From NCBI RefSeq assembly GCF_000878195.1, contig NZ_JXST01000026.1, positions 1-64,000 of the forward strand: DNA of 64,000 bases, given 5' to 3'. Numbering within the stretch: position 1 is the stretch's first letter; the number at the start of each line of letters is the position of its first letter. Source of the stretch: Mycolicibacterium llatzerense. GTDB lineage: Bacteria; Actinomycetota; Actinomycetes; Mycobacteriales; Mycobacteriaceae. The notes under the pieces were generated by a model, which did not search any database, was not told the DNA's origin, and saw nothing but the letters and a program-made list of their open reading frames with translations. Shown piece by piece: positions 43,377 to 51,403 of the stretch. Made by a program: the position numbers and the translations under genes.

Positions 43377-44558
43377 ATGACCCAGCGGGTTATCGACAAG
43401 ATCGGTGACATCGCCGACCAGCTTCGCGAACAAGCCTGGGAAGCAGAGAAGTTGGGCCAGCTGCCCGACGAGACCGTCAAGATGATGAAGGCCGCCGGCA
43501 ATATCAAGCTGCTGCAGCCCAAGGAATACGACGGCCTGGAGGTGCATCCGCGCGAGTTCGCGGAGACCGTGATGGCGACCGCCGCCCTGGATCCCGCCGC
43601 CGGCTGGATCAACGGAGTGGTCGGCGTGCACCCCTACCAGTTGGCGTACGCCGACCCGAAGGTCGCCGCCGAGATCTGGGCATCCGACACCGACACCTGG
43701 GTGGCTTCCCCGTACGCCCCGCAGGGCGTGGCCAGGCCGGTCGACGGCGGCTACATCTTCAACGGCCGCTGGCAGTTCAGCTCGGGCACCGACCACTGTG
43801 AGTGGATCTTCCTGGGCGCCATGCTCGGTGACGCCGAGGGCAAGCCCCTCATGCCGCCGCAGATGCTGCACATGATCCTGCCCCGCAGCGACTACGAAAT
43901 CGTCGAGGACTCCTGGAACGTCGTGGGCCTGCGCGGCACCGGCTCCAAGGACGTCATCGTCAAGGACGCCTTCGTCCCCACCTACCGCACCATGGATGCC
44001 ACCAAGGTGATGGACGGCCGCGCCCAGCGCGAGGCCGGCATGACCTCGACGCTGTACCTGATGCCGTGGTCGACGATGTTCCCGCTGGGCATCTCGTCCG
44101 CCGTCATCGGTATCGCCGAGGGCGCCCTGGGCGCCGCACTCGACTACCAGCGCGAACGAGTCAACTCCAGTGGCGTGGCCATCAAGGACGACCCCTACGT
44201 CATGTACGCCATCGGAGAGGCCGCCGCCGACATCAACGCCGCCCGCCAGGAACTGCTGGCCAACGCCGACCGCATCTACGACATGGTCGACGCCGGCAAG
44301 GAGGTGTCCTTCGAGGACCGCGCCGCCGGCCGGCGCACCCAGATCCGGTCGGTGTGGCGCGCGGTGTCCGCGGTCGACGAAATCTTCGCCCGCTGCGGCG
44401 GCAACGCCACCCGCATGGACAAGCCGCTGCAGCGCTACTGGCGTGACGCACACGTCGGCCAGGCGCACGCCATCCACGTCCCGGGCACCACGTTCCACGC
44501 GTCGGCGCTGAGCAGCTTGGGTGTCGATCCCCAGGGCCCGCTGCGAGGCATGATCTGA
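43377..44558 (+). CDS. HsaA-like flavin-dependent hydroxylase (acyl-CoA dehydrogenase fold)
   Basis: A 393-residue protein whose block order matches two-component flavin hydroxylases such as HsaA rather than a true acyl-CoA dehydrogenase. It has LPDETVKMMKAAG and LLQPKEYDGLEVHP, then GWINGVVGVHPYQLAYAD, FNGRWQFSSGTDHCEWIFLG and WNVVGLRGTGSKDVIVKDAFVP, and ends with RYWRDAHVGQAHA. HsaA hydroxylates the phenolic steroid intermediate using reduced flavin from HsaB. No flavin reductase is adjacent. AGGAG lies 15 bases before the ATG. It starts an operon with an HsaC-like dioxygenase and a KstD-like gene. Confidence 0.87.
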   Translation: MTQRVIDKIGDIADQLREQAWEAEKLGQLPDETVKMMKAAGNIKLLQPKEYDGLEVHPREFAETVMATAALDPAAGWINGVVGVHPYQLAYADPKVAAEIWASDTDTWVASPYAPQGVARPVDGGYIFNGRWQFSSGTDHCEWIFLGAMLGDAEGKPLMPPQMLHMILPRSDYEIVEDSWNVVGLRGTGSKDVIVKDAFVPTYRTMDATKVMDGRAQREAGMTSTLYLMPWSTMFPLGISSAVIGIAEGALGAALDYQRERVNSSGVAIKDDPYVMYAIGEAAADINAARQELLANADRIYDMVDAGKEVSFEDRAAGRRTQIRSVWRAVSAVDEIFARCGGNATRMDKPLQRYWRDAHVGQAHAIHVPGTTFHASALSSLGVDPQGPLRGMI

Positions 44559-44559
44559 C

Positions 44560-45468
44560 GTGACCGATCTGAAGAGCCTGGGCTATGTGAAGGTCCAGAC
44601 CGCCGATATCGAGCGCTGGCGCCAATTCGCTTTCGAGGTACTGGGTTTCGCGACCGGTAGCGGTCCCGACCCCGACGCGCTGTACCTGCGGATGGACGAG
44701 CGCACCGCGCGCATCATCGTGGTGCCGGGCGATGCCGACCGCATCGTCACCGTGGGCTGGGAGGTCCGCGACGGCGCCGCGCTGCGCCGGGTGCAGGCCA
44801 CCCTGGACGGCGCCGGCGTGCCGTGGAAGCAGCTGTCCCTGGAAGAGGCCGACGCCCGCCGCGTCGATGAGGTCATCGCCTTCGTCGACCCGGCCGGCAA
44901 CGACGTCGAGGTGTTCCACGGTGCGGTGCTGGACCACAGCCCCGTCGTCACGCCGTTCGGTGCCCGCTTCGTCACCGATGGCCTCGGCCTCGGCCACGTG
45001 GTGTTGCCCGCCCAGGACGCCAAGGGACTGTTCGACTTCTACACCGACGTGCTGGGCTTCCTGCCCCGCGGCGCCTTCCGCGTGCCCGCTCCCCCGGAGT
45101 TCGGCCCGCTGCGGGTGCAGTTCCTCGGCATCAACGAGCGGCACCACAGCCTGGCGATCTGCCCGGCCGCGACGCTGCGCGACCCGAAGCTGATCCACCT
45201 CATGGTCGAGGTGGACACCCTCGATGCCGTCGGGCAGGCGCTCGACCGCGTGAACCGGGACGGCTTCCAGTTGTCCTCCACGCTGGGCCGCCACACCAAC
45301 GACAAGATGGTCTCGTTCTACGTCCGTTCGCCCGGCGACTGGGACATCGAGTTCGGCACCGAGGGCATGACGGTCGACGAACGGCATTACACCGCAGAGG
45401 AAATCACCGCCGACAGCTACTGGGGCCATGAGTGGATGGGCGTTCCGCCGCGGGCCATGCTGCCATGA
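44560..45468 (+). CDS. Extradiol dioxygenase (HsaC/BphC-like)
   Basis: A 302-residue two-module VOC dioxygenase of the standard BphC/HsaC size. Ligands in the C-terminal module are His in LGLGHVVLPAQD, His in INERHHSLAIC and Glu in WDIEFGTEG. A catalytic His/Tyr pattern near DERHYTAEE is also present. It opens a catechol meta to the hydroxyls and follows the hydroxylase by one base (GTG start). It ends in an ATGA overlap with the next gene. A steroid-derived catechol is the best guess, given the neighbours. Confidence 0.92.
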   Translation: MTDLKSLGYVKVQTADIERWRQFAFEVLGFATGSGPDPDALYLRMDERTARIIVVPGDADRIVTVGWEVRDGAALRRVQATLDGAGVPWKQLSLEEADARRVDEVIAFVDPAGNDVEVFHGAVLDHSPVVTPFGARFVTDGLGLGHVVLPAQDAKGLFDFYTDVLGFLPRGAFRVPAPPEFGPLRVQFLGINERHHSLAICPAATLRDPKLIHLMVEVDTLDAVGQALDRVNRDGFQLSSTLGRHTNDKMVSFYVRSPGDWDIEFGTEGMTVDERHYTAEEITADSYWGHEWMGVPPRAMLP

Positions 45469-46928
45469 GCACTGACCTGTTTCCGGTCCCGGCGTCGTCC
45501 ATCACCGCATGGGACGACGAAGCTGACGTCGTCGTCGTCGGCTACGGCATCGCCGGCGCGGCCGCCGCGGTGGAAGCTTCTGCCGGCGGCGCCGACGTAC
45601 TGGTCGTCGAGCGCACCGGCGGCTGGGGCGGCGCCGCCGCCATGGCCGGTGGGTTCATCTATCTCGGCGGCGGCACGGCGCTCCAAAAGGCTTGTGGCTT
45701 TGAGGATTCCGTCGAGAACATGGCGACCTTCCTGAAGGTGGCCATGGGCCCGGGCGCGGATGCCGAACGGATCGATGACTACTGCGCCGGCAGTGTGGCC
45801 CACTATGACTGGCTGGTGAGCTGTGGCGTGCCGTTCAAGCCGGTGTTCTGGGGTGAACCGGGCTGGGAGCCGCCAGGCGACGAGGGCCTGATGTTCACGG
45901 GTGGCGAAAATGCCTTCCCGTACAACACCATTGCCGCCCCGGCGCCGCGCGGCCACGTGCCGCAGATGGTCGGCAAGGTGACGGGCGAACGCAGCGGCGG
46001 CTACATGCTGATGAAGCCGCTGGTGGACACCGCGACCGCGCAGGGCGTCCGGTCGGTGTACGACACCGAGGTGCAGTCGCTGATCACCGAGGCCGACGGC
46101 CGGGTGGTCGGCATCGTTGCGCGCCGGTACAGCGACACCGTGGCCATCAAAGCCCGCCGCGGCGTGGTGCTGGCCTCGGGCAGCTTCGCCTACAGCGACG
46201 AGATGGTCGCGCAGTACGCACCCCGCATCGCGGGCCGTCCCGCGGCGAGCATCGAGCAGCACGACGGCCGGGCCATCCGGATGGCCCAGGTTCTCGGCGC
46301 GGACCTGGCGCACATGGATGCCACCGAGGTGGCGTTCTTCTGCGATCCGCAGCAGTTGGTGCGCGGCATCCTGGTCAACGGTTTCGGCCAGCGCTACATC
46401 GCCGAGGACACCTATCCCGGGCGCATCGGCCAGCAGACGCTGTATTACCAGGACAACGCCGCCTATCTGATCATCGACGGCGATGCCCAGGAGGAGGCGA
46501 TGGCCGCGACGTCTGCGACACCGTTCCTGCGCCGCCCGGCCACCTGGGTCTGCGAGACGGTGTCCGAGCTCGAAGCCGAGATGGGGCTGCCGGACGGCGT
46601 CCTGCAGCACACAGTGGCCTACTACAACGAGCACGCCGCGTGCGGCGAGGATCCGCTGCTGCACAAGAAGCCGCAGTGGCTGCGTCCCATCGGGTCACCG
46701 ATCGGTGCGATCGACCTGCGTAACAGCACCGGCGGGTTCACCCTCGGCGGCCTGTTGACCACGCTGGACGGCCGGGTGCTGCATGTCAGCGGCGAGCCGA
46801 TTCCCGGTCTCTTCGCCGCCGGGCGCAGCGCGGCGGGCCTGTCTGCCTGGGGTTATGCCAGTGGCGTATCCCTGGGCGACGGCAGCTTCTACGGGCGCCG
46901 TGCCGGGAGGTCCGCGGCGCAGAGCTGA
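45465..46928 (+). CDS. FAD-dependent 3-ketosteroid dehydrogenase/fumarate reductase-like protein
   Basis: A 487-residue flavoprotein. FAD motif VVVVGYGIAGAAAAVEASAGGA, then GGAAAMAGGFIYLGGGT, middle block GGYMLMKPLVDTATAQG, and C-terminal GLFAAGRSAAGLSAWGYASG. This layout fits the KstD/delta4-(5-alpha)-dehydrogenase branch of the fumarate-reductase superfamily; Tyr residues for hydride/proton transfer cannot be assigned by eye. It is coupled to the dioxygenase. Together with the HsaA-like and HsaC-like genes it forms a ring-degradation operon, likely controlled by the IclR gene downstream. Confidence 0.85.
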   Translation: MSTDLFPVPASSITAWDDEADVVVVGYGIAGAAAAVEASAGGADVLVVERTGGWGGAAAMAGGFIYLGGGTALQKACGFEDSVENMATFLKVAMGPGADAERIDDYCAGSVAHYDWLVSCGVPFKPVFWGEPGWEPPGDEGLMFTGGENAFPYNTIAAPAPRGHVPQMVGKVTGERSGGYMLMKPLVDTATAQGVRSVYDTEVQSLITEADGRVVGIVARRYSDTVAIKARRGVVLASGSFAYSDEMVAQYAPRIAGRPAASIEQHDGRAIRMAQVLGADLAHMDATEVAFFCDPQQLVRGILVNGFGQRYIAEDTYPGRIGQQTLYYQDNAAYLIIDGDAQEEAMAATSATPFLRRPATWVCETVSELEAEMGLPDGVLQHTVAYYNEHAACGEDPLLHKKPQWLRPIGSPIGAIDLRNSTGGFTLGGLLTTLDGRVLHVSGEPIPGLFAAGRSAAGLSAWGYASGVSLGDGSFYGRRAGRSAAQS

Positions 46929-47131
46929 AACCGCAGGTCCGGCGTGTCGTCACTGCGCGTGTCGGCACCGCGGTAACCACGGGATCGTGTCCCAAATTTG
47001 GGCCATGAGCTGCAAAATCTATACGCGAGGTGCCCCCTGCCGGCCGGCTTGGGGCACTTCGTCGTGCATATATTCTGCCGCGCTCCTGCGAAATGTGTGA
47101 CAAGCCCCACGGGCGTGTGATACAAACAGTC

Positions 47132-47150
47132 ATATTCCTAATAGGAATAT
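47132..47150. promoter_or_regulatory. 19-base palindrome before the IclR gene
   Basis: ATATTCCTA-A-TAGGAATAT is a perfect 9-base inverted repeat with a 1-base centre, 31 bases before the IclR start. Its AT content stands out from the surrounding GC-rich DNA. It is a strong candidate for IclR binding and autoregulation. Confidence 0.65.
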
Positions 47151-47181
47151 ATACACGAAGCAACGGAGCTCGGAGGCCGAC

Positions 47182-47982
47182 ATGACAGCAGCAGTCGAAT
47201 CCACCACCCCCAGCGCGGTCATCGACCGGGTATCGCTGGTCCTCGACGCGTTCGACGGCCCGGGCCGCCTGACCCTGGCGCAGATCGTGCGTCGCACGGG
47301 TCTGCCCCGTTCCTCCGCCCATCGGATGCTGGAGCGCCTGGTCCAGCTGCGCTGGCTGCGCCGCAACGGCCGCGACTACGAACTGGGGATGCGTCTGGTG
47401 GAGCTCGGCTCGCTGGCCGTGCACCAGGATCGCCTGCACCGGGCCGCCGGCCCGCTGCTGCACGAACTGCACCGCGCCACCGGCTTGGTCGTCCACCTCG
47501 CCGTGCTCGACGGCGGTGACGTCGTCTACCTGGAGAAGGTCGGCAACCGCATGATGACCGTGCTGCCGTCGCGGGTGGGTGGCCGCCAGCCGGCGCACTG
47601 TACCGCCATCGGCAAGGCCATCCTGGCCTACAACCAGGACGCCGAGGTCGACCTCATGAGCCGCAAGACCAAGTACTCCATCGCCAACCGCGCCCAGCTC
47701 GCCACCGAACTGTCCAAGGTCCGTGCCCACGGGGTCGCCTTCGAGCGCGAAGAGTCGGTGCCCGGATTCGGTTGTGTCGCTGCGCCGATCGGCCGCCAGG
47801 GTGAGGCCGTCGCCGCCGTCTCCGTGTGTGGTCCAATGAACCGCATGGCCTTCGAACAGCTGACCGCGCCCGTGCGCATGACCGCCATGGGCATCTGGCG
47901 CAACGCCGAGGATTCCCGCGTGGCACCGACGCTGCAGCCGATGCGCCCGCTGCGCATGGGTCCGGCGCTCCAGTACGCGTGA
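47182..47982 (+). CDS. IclR-family transcriptional regulator
   Basis: A 266-residue regulator. Winged HTH LTLAQIVRRTGLPRSSAHRM, then LVQLRWLRRNGRDYELGMRL, followed by the effector domain (LHRATGLVVHLAVLDGGDVV and HCTAIGKAILAY, the usual IclR Cys/Ala block). GGAGG lies eight bases before the ATG. IclR proteins in actinobacterial steroid and aromatic clusters act as repressors or activators. The palindrome upstream and the position between the HsaA-like operon and the esterase/SDR genes suggest local control. A ligand cannot be told. Confidence 0.9.
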   Translation: MTAAVESTTPSAVIDRVSLVLDAFDGPGRLTLAQIVRRTGLPRSSAHRMLERLVQLRWLRRNGRDYELGMRLVELGSLAVHQDRLHRAAGPLLHELHRATGLVVHLAVLDGGDVVYLEKVGNRMMTVLPSRVGGRQPAHCTAIGKAILAYNQDAEVDLMSRKTKYSIANRAQLATELSKVRAHGVAFEREESVPGFGCVAAPIGRQGEAVAAVSVCGPMNRMAFEQLTAPVRMTAMGIWRNAEDSRVAPTLQPMRPLRMGPALQYA

Positions 47983-48013
47983 GTCACCAGCGAGTAGCGC
48001 GAGCGGATCGCGC

Positions 48014-48931
48014 ATGAGCCTGGATCCGCAGATCGCCGGCCTGCTCGAGGCGCTCAACGGCGGCTTCCCCGACCTGCCCAACATGACCGGCGCGCAGGCG
48101 CGCGCCGCCATCCGCGGACGGTATGTCCCACCGGCTGAACCAGAACCGGTCGGCTCGGTCACCGATACCGAGGTCGACGGCATCCGAGTCAGGATCTACC
48201 GGCCCACCATCGATGAGCCAGGCGGGCCGCTGCCGATCTTCGTGTTCGCCCACGGCGGCGGATTCGTGTTCTGCGATCTGGACTCGCACGACGGACTGTG
48301 CCGCAGCTTCGCGAATTCGATTCCTGCCGTGGTGGTTTCGGTCGACTACCGGCTGGCGCCCGAACATCAGTGGCCGGCTGCCGCAGAAGACGTCTACACC
48401 GTCACTCAGTGGGCCGCCGCCCATGCCGCCGAACTCGGCGGCGATCCGGCGAAGCTCGTGGTCGGTGGCGACAGCGCCGGAGGCAACCTCTCCGCGGTCA
48501 CCGCGTTGATGACCCGTGACCGCGGCGGTGCGCCGCTGGCCGCGCAGGTACTGCTCTACCCGGTGCTGACCGCCGACTTCACCTACGGCTCGTACCACGA
48601 GTTCCGCACCGGCTACTACAACACCACCGCCGCCATGCAGTGGTACTGGGACCAGTACGTCCCCAACACCACCGACCGCGAAAACCCTTACGCGGCACCG
48701 CTGTCCGCCTCCGTCGCCGGAGTGGCGCCGGCCGTGCTCGTGGTCACGGGCTACGACCCGATGCGGGACGAGGCCCTGGCCTACGCCGAGGCGTTGCGCG
48801 ACGCGGGCGTGCCGGTCACCGAGTTGTATTACGGTGCCATTCACGGCTTCCTGACCATGCCCGTGCTCGACATCGCACACCGTGCCCGTCGTGACGTGGC
48901 CGACGCAGTGACCAAGTTGCTCGCCAACTAG
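48014..48931 (+). CDS. Alpha/beta hydrolase, hormone-sensitive-lipase type
   Basis: A 305-residue esterase. HGGG oxyanion motif in FVFAHGGGFVF, nucleophile in GGDSAGGNLS, Asp in GYDPMRDEAL and His in AIHGFLTMP. It is of the HSL (Lip) family common in mycobacteria; no signal peptide is seen, so it is cytosolic. It is 31 bases after the IclR gene and 32 before the SDR gene, so the three may be one transcript. It may cleave ester-linked side chains (for example acetylated steroids) or lactones made by the nearby monooxygenase. Confidence 0.9.
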   Translation: MSLDPQIAGLLEALNGGFPDLPNMTGAQARAAIRGRYVPPAEPEPVGSVTDTEVDGIRVRIYRPTIDEPGGPLPIFVFAHGGGFVFCDLDSHDGLCRSFANSIPAVVVSVDYRLAPEHQWPAAAEDVYTVTQWAAAHAAELGGDPAKLVVGGDSAGGNLSAVTALMTRDRGGAPLAAQVLLYPVLTADFTYGSYHEFRTGYYNTTAAMQWYWDQYVPNTTDRENPYAAPLSASVAGVAPAVLVVTGYDPMRDEALAYAEALRDAGVPVTELYYGAIHGFLTMPVLDIAHRARRDVADAVTKLLAN

Positions 48932-48963
48932 ACGGCGATTCCCCACCTACCGAGGAGTTCATC

Positions 48964-49818
48964 ATCGGCACCTACGCTGTGACCGGTTCGGCATCCGGCA
49001 TGGGATACCAAGCAGCGGGACAGCTACGCGCTCAGGGTCATACGGTCATCGGGGTCGACCTCAAGGACGCCGATGTCATCGCCGACCTGTCCACCGCGGA
49101 CGGCCGGCGTACCGCCGCCACCCGCGTGCTGGAACTGTCTGAGGGCAAGCTCGACGGCGCCGTGCTGGCCGCCGGGATCGGCCCCGGTGACGGCAAGGAC
49201 CGTGCCCGCCTGATCGCCCAGATCAACTACCTCGGCACCGTCGACCTGCTGACCGCCTGGCGCCCGGCGCTCGCGGCCGCCGGCAACGCGAAAGTCGTTG
49301 CGCTGGGCAGCAACTCCAGCACGACGGTGCCCGCAGTCCCCCGCCGCGCGATCCGCGCACTGCTGGCCGGCGACGCCGACCGCGCGGCCCGGGCCGTGCG
49401 CTTCTTCGGCGGCGGCGCCTCCGCGCTCATGTACGCCGCCTCCAAGATCGCCGTGGCCCGCTGGGTCCGGCAGACCGCGGTGACGGCCGACTGGGCCGGC
49501 CGCGGCATCCGGCTCAACGTGCTGGCGCCCGGGGCCATCATGACGCCGCTGCTGCAGGCTCAGCTCGATTCGCCGCGCGAAGGCAAGGCCGTGCGCGCCT
49601 TCCCCATCCCGACCGGCAACTTCGGCGATCCCGTGCACCTCGCCAACTGGATCACCTTCATGCTGTCGGACGCGGCCGACTTCCTGTGCGGCAGCGTCAT
49701 TTTCGTCGACGGCGGCACCGACGCCTACTTCCGGCCCGACAGCTGGCCCAAGGGCGTCGCCGTGCGCGGCATCCCGCAGTACGTGTGGCGGCACCGCCGC
49801 TTCGCCAAGACCCGCTAG
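48964..49818 (+). CDS. Short-chain dehydrogenase with a possible ATC start
   Basis: A 284-residue SDR. Cofactor loop TYAVTGSASGMGY begins before the first canonical codon; the earliest usable GTG (48979) falls within this motif and would remove the first strand. A GAGGAG box (48952-48957) points six bases ahead to ATC at 48964, so an ATC start (or an ancestral ATG) is likely. Catalytic Tyr and Lys are in LMYAASKIAVARW, and the NAG-like block is GAVLAAGIGPG. A downstream GFLVDGG-like ending (VIFVDGGTDAYFRPD) is present. Its stop overlaps the AraC stop in the sequence CTAG. It may act on the esterase product. Confidence 0.85.
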   Translation: MGTYAVTGSASGMGYQAAGQLRAQGHTVIGVDLKDADVIADLSTADGRRTAATRVLELSEGKLDGAVLAAGIGPGDGKDRARLIAQINYLGTVDLLTAWRPALAAAGNAKVVALGSNSSTTVPAVPRRAIRALLAGDADRAARAVRFFGGGASALMYAASKIAVARWVRQTAVTADWAGRGIRLNVLAPGAIMTPLLQAQLDSPREGKAVRAFPIPTGNFGDPVHLANWITFMLSDAADFLCGSVIFVDGGTDAYFRPDSWPKGVAVRGIPQYVWRHRRFAKTR

Positions 49819-50744
49819 GCGAGCTCGGCGCGGATTGCCTTGGGGCTCATCCCATACCGGCGCTTGATCGCGGTACTGAGCGCGAAGGCCGTGCTGTAGC
49901 CGACCCGGCGCGCCACGGTCTCGATGGTGGCGTCGGATCCGCGGAGCAGGTCCGTGGCCAGCGCCAGACGAATCTCGGTCAGCAGTGCCATCGGCGGTTC
50001 GCCGACGAGTTGGGTGAACCGCCGGGCCAGCGCCGCCCGTGACAGCCCGACCTCGGCAGCCAGCGAGCCTACCGTCCACGGGTGTGCCGGGTTGTTCTCG
50101 ATGAGCCGAAGCGCCGTGCCCACCTGCGGATCTCGATAGGCGCGATACCAGGCCGGGGCGTCCTCGCGGGCCAACCAGCTGCGCAGCGCAGCGATGGTCA
50201 GCAGATCCAGCATCCGGTCGAGCACGGCGCCCTGCGCCGGTTCGTCGCACGACATCTCGTCGAGCAACAGGTCCACCAGCATGCCGTTGACCTCGCCCCG
50301 CCGCACCACCACCAGCGGTGGCAGCGCGCTCAGCAGGCGGCGGCACACGGCGCCCACCTCTTCGTAGGCGCCGGTGATCAGCAGCGTGTCGGCGTCCGGG
50401 CGGGTACCCCAGCTCCGGACTCCGAGACTCAGTGCCTCACACAGTGGTTCACCGTCCACGGTGGTGGTGACCTGGCCCGGGTGCACGACGACCTGAGGCG
50501 CGGTGGCGGCGTCATCGGCAACGGTGTAACCGTCGGGCCCACGGAATATCGCGATGTCGCCGGCCTCGAGGTCCCGGCCCGCCGCGCCGTCTGGCAACAC
50601 GGTCGCCGATCCGCGGGCCACCACCACGATGGTCAGCGGAGCCTGGTCTTCGACCCGCAGCGACCACGGCGGGTCGAGCAACGACCGCATCAGAAACGCG
50701 CCACGGGCGCGTGGCCCTTCCAGCAGTCCCGCCAGGGCGTCCAC
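49815..50744 (-). CDS. AraC-family transcriptional regulator
   Basis: A 309-residue regulator with an N-terminal cupin-like sensor (DLEAGDIAIFRGPDG, VVVHPGQVTT) and a C-terminal double HTH (WTVGSLAAEVGLSRAALARR, then ETVARRVGYSTAFALSTAI). I placed the start at GTG 50744 because upstream codons are antisense-like. It is divergent from the DUF1772 gene, with an 8-base inverted repeat across the start region (50743-50772). It probably regulates DUF1772 or the SDR/esterase genes to its left. Confidence 0.87.
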   Translation of the reverse strand: MDALAGLLEGPRARGAFLMRSLLDPPWSLRVEDQAPLTIVVVARGSATVLPDGAAGRDLEAGDIAIFRGPDGYTVADDAATAPQVVVHPGQVTTTVDGEPLCEALSLGVRSWGTRPDADTLLITGAYEEVGAVCRRLLSALPPLVVVRRGEVNGMLVDLLLDEMSCDEPAQGAVLDRMLDLLTIAALRSWLAREDAPAWYRAYRDPQVGTALRLIENNPAHPWTVGSLAAEVGLSRAALARRFTQLVGEPPMALLTEIRLALATDLLRGSDATIETVARRVGYSTAFALSTAIKRRYGMSPKAIRAELA

Positions 50745-50772
50745 ATACGCAAGGGTAGACGCTCGCGTATGT
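50743..50772. promoter_or_regulatory. Inverted repeat at the AraC/DUF1772 divergent start
   Basis: ACATACGC (50743-50750) and GCGTATGT (50765-50772) are perfect inverted copies separated by 14 bases. They overlap the AraC GTG start. This is a likely autoregulatory operator for the AraC gene and/or the DUF1772 gene. Confidence 0.5.
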
Positions 50773-50825
50773 AAATGAGCCTTTTGGCGATGGATCGTCC
50801 ACCACTCCCTGAATACGGTCGGACC

Positions 50826-51338
50826 ATGACCTTCAGCAAGCTGCCCCAATCCCTCGGCGTGACCGCGCTCATCGTTGCCCTGCTGGCCTCCGGACTCCTG
50901 GCCGGTCTCTACTACTCCTACGCGGTGTCCGTGATGCCCGCACTCGGCGCGTTCGACGACCGGACCTTCAGCGACGTCATGAACAAGATCAACGTGGTGA
51001 TCGTCAACCCGCCGTTCATGCTGACCTTCCTGGGGTCGGTCGGATTCACCGCACTGGCCGGGGCGTTCTGCCTCAAGCCCGATGCCCGCCCGGTACTGAT
51101 CTGGGTCGGAATCGGCTTGGCGCTCAACATCATCAGCCTCGTCATCACGTCCACGATCAACGTGCCGCTGAACAACAAGCTCGCCACCGCGGCCACCTCG
51201 ACCGCGCCCGCCGACCTCGCGACGCTCCGGGCGCAGTTCGAGTCGACCTGGGTGCACTGGAACGCGATCCGCGGCCTGGCCAACACCGCAGCCGCCGGCG
51301 TACTGGCCTGGGCCCTAGTACTGGCGGCGCGCAGCTAG
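50826..51338 (+). CDS. DUF1772 membrane protein
   Basis: A 170-residue protein with four predicted membrane helices (GVTALIVALLASGLLAGLYY, PPFMLTFLGSVGFTALAGAF, VLIWVGIGLALNIISLVI, GLANTAAAGVLAWALVLAA). A hydrophilic loop contains NVPLNNKLATA and WVHWNAIRGL, the DUF1772/anthrone-oxygenase-like family signature (N-x-W residues). Some relatives oxidise polyketides or anthrones; most are unstudied. It is divergent from the AraC gene, suggesting regulation by it. Confidence 0.85.
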   Translation: MTFSKLPQSLGVTALIVALLASGLLAGLYYSYAVSVMPALGAFDDRTFSDVMNKINVVIVNPPFMLTFLGSVGFTALAGAFCLKPDARPVLIWVGIGLALNIISLVITSTINVPLNNKLATAATSTAPADLATLRAQFESTWVHWNAIRGLANTAAAGVLAWALVLAARS

Positions 51339-51403
51339 GCCCGATTAACGCACGGTGAACACAACCGTGGAGCGGTGCGCACAATTGCGGCATCGTCGCG
51401 TCG

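Noticed and set aside
43347..45429. Minus-strand frames opposite the HsaA-like and HsaC-like genes
   Set aside because: Shadows rich in Val/Gly/His/Asp; plus-strand genes carry the catalytic motifs.
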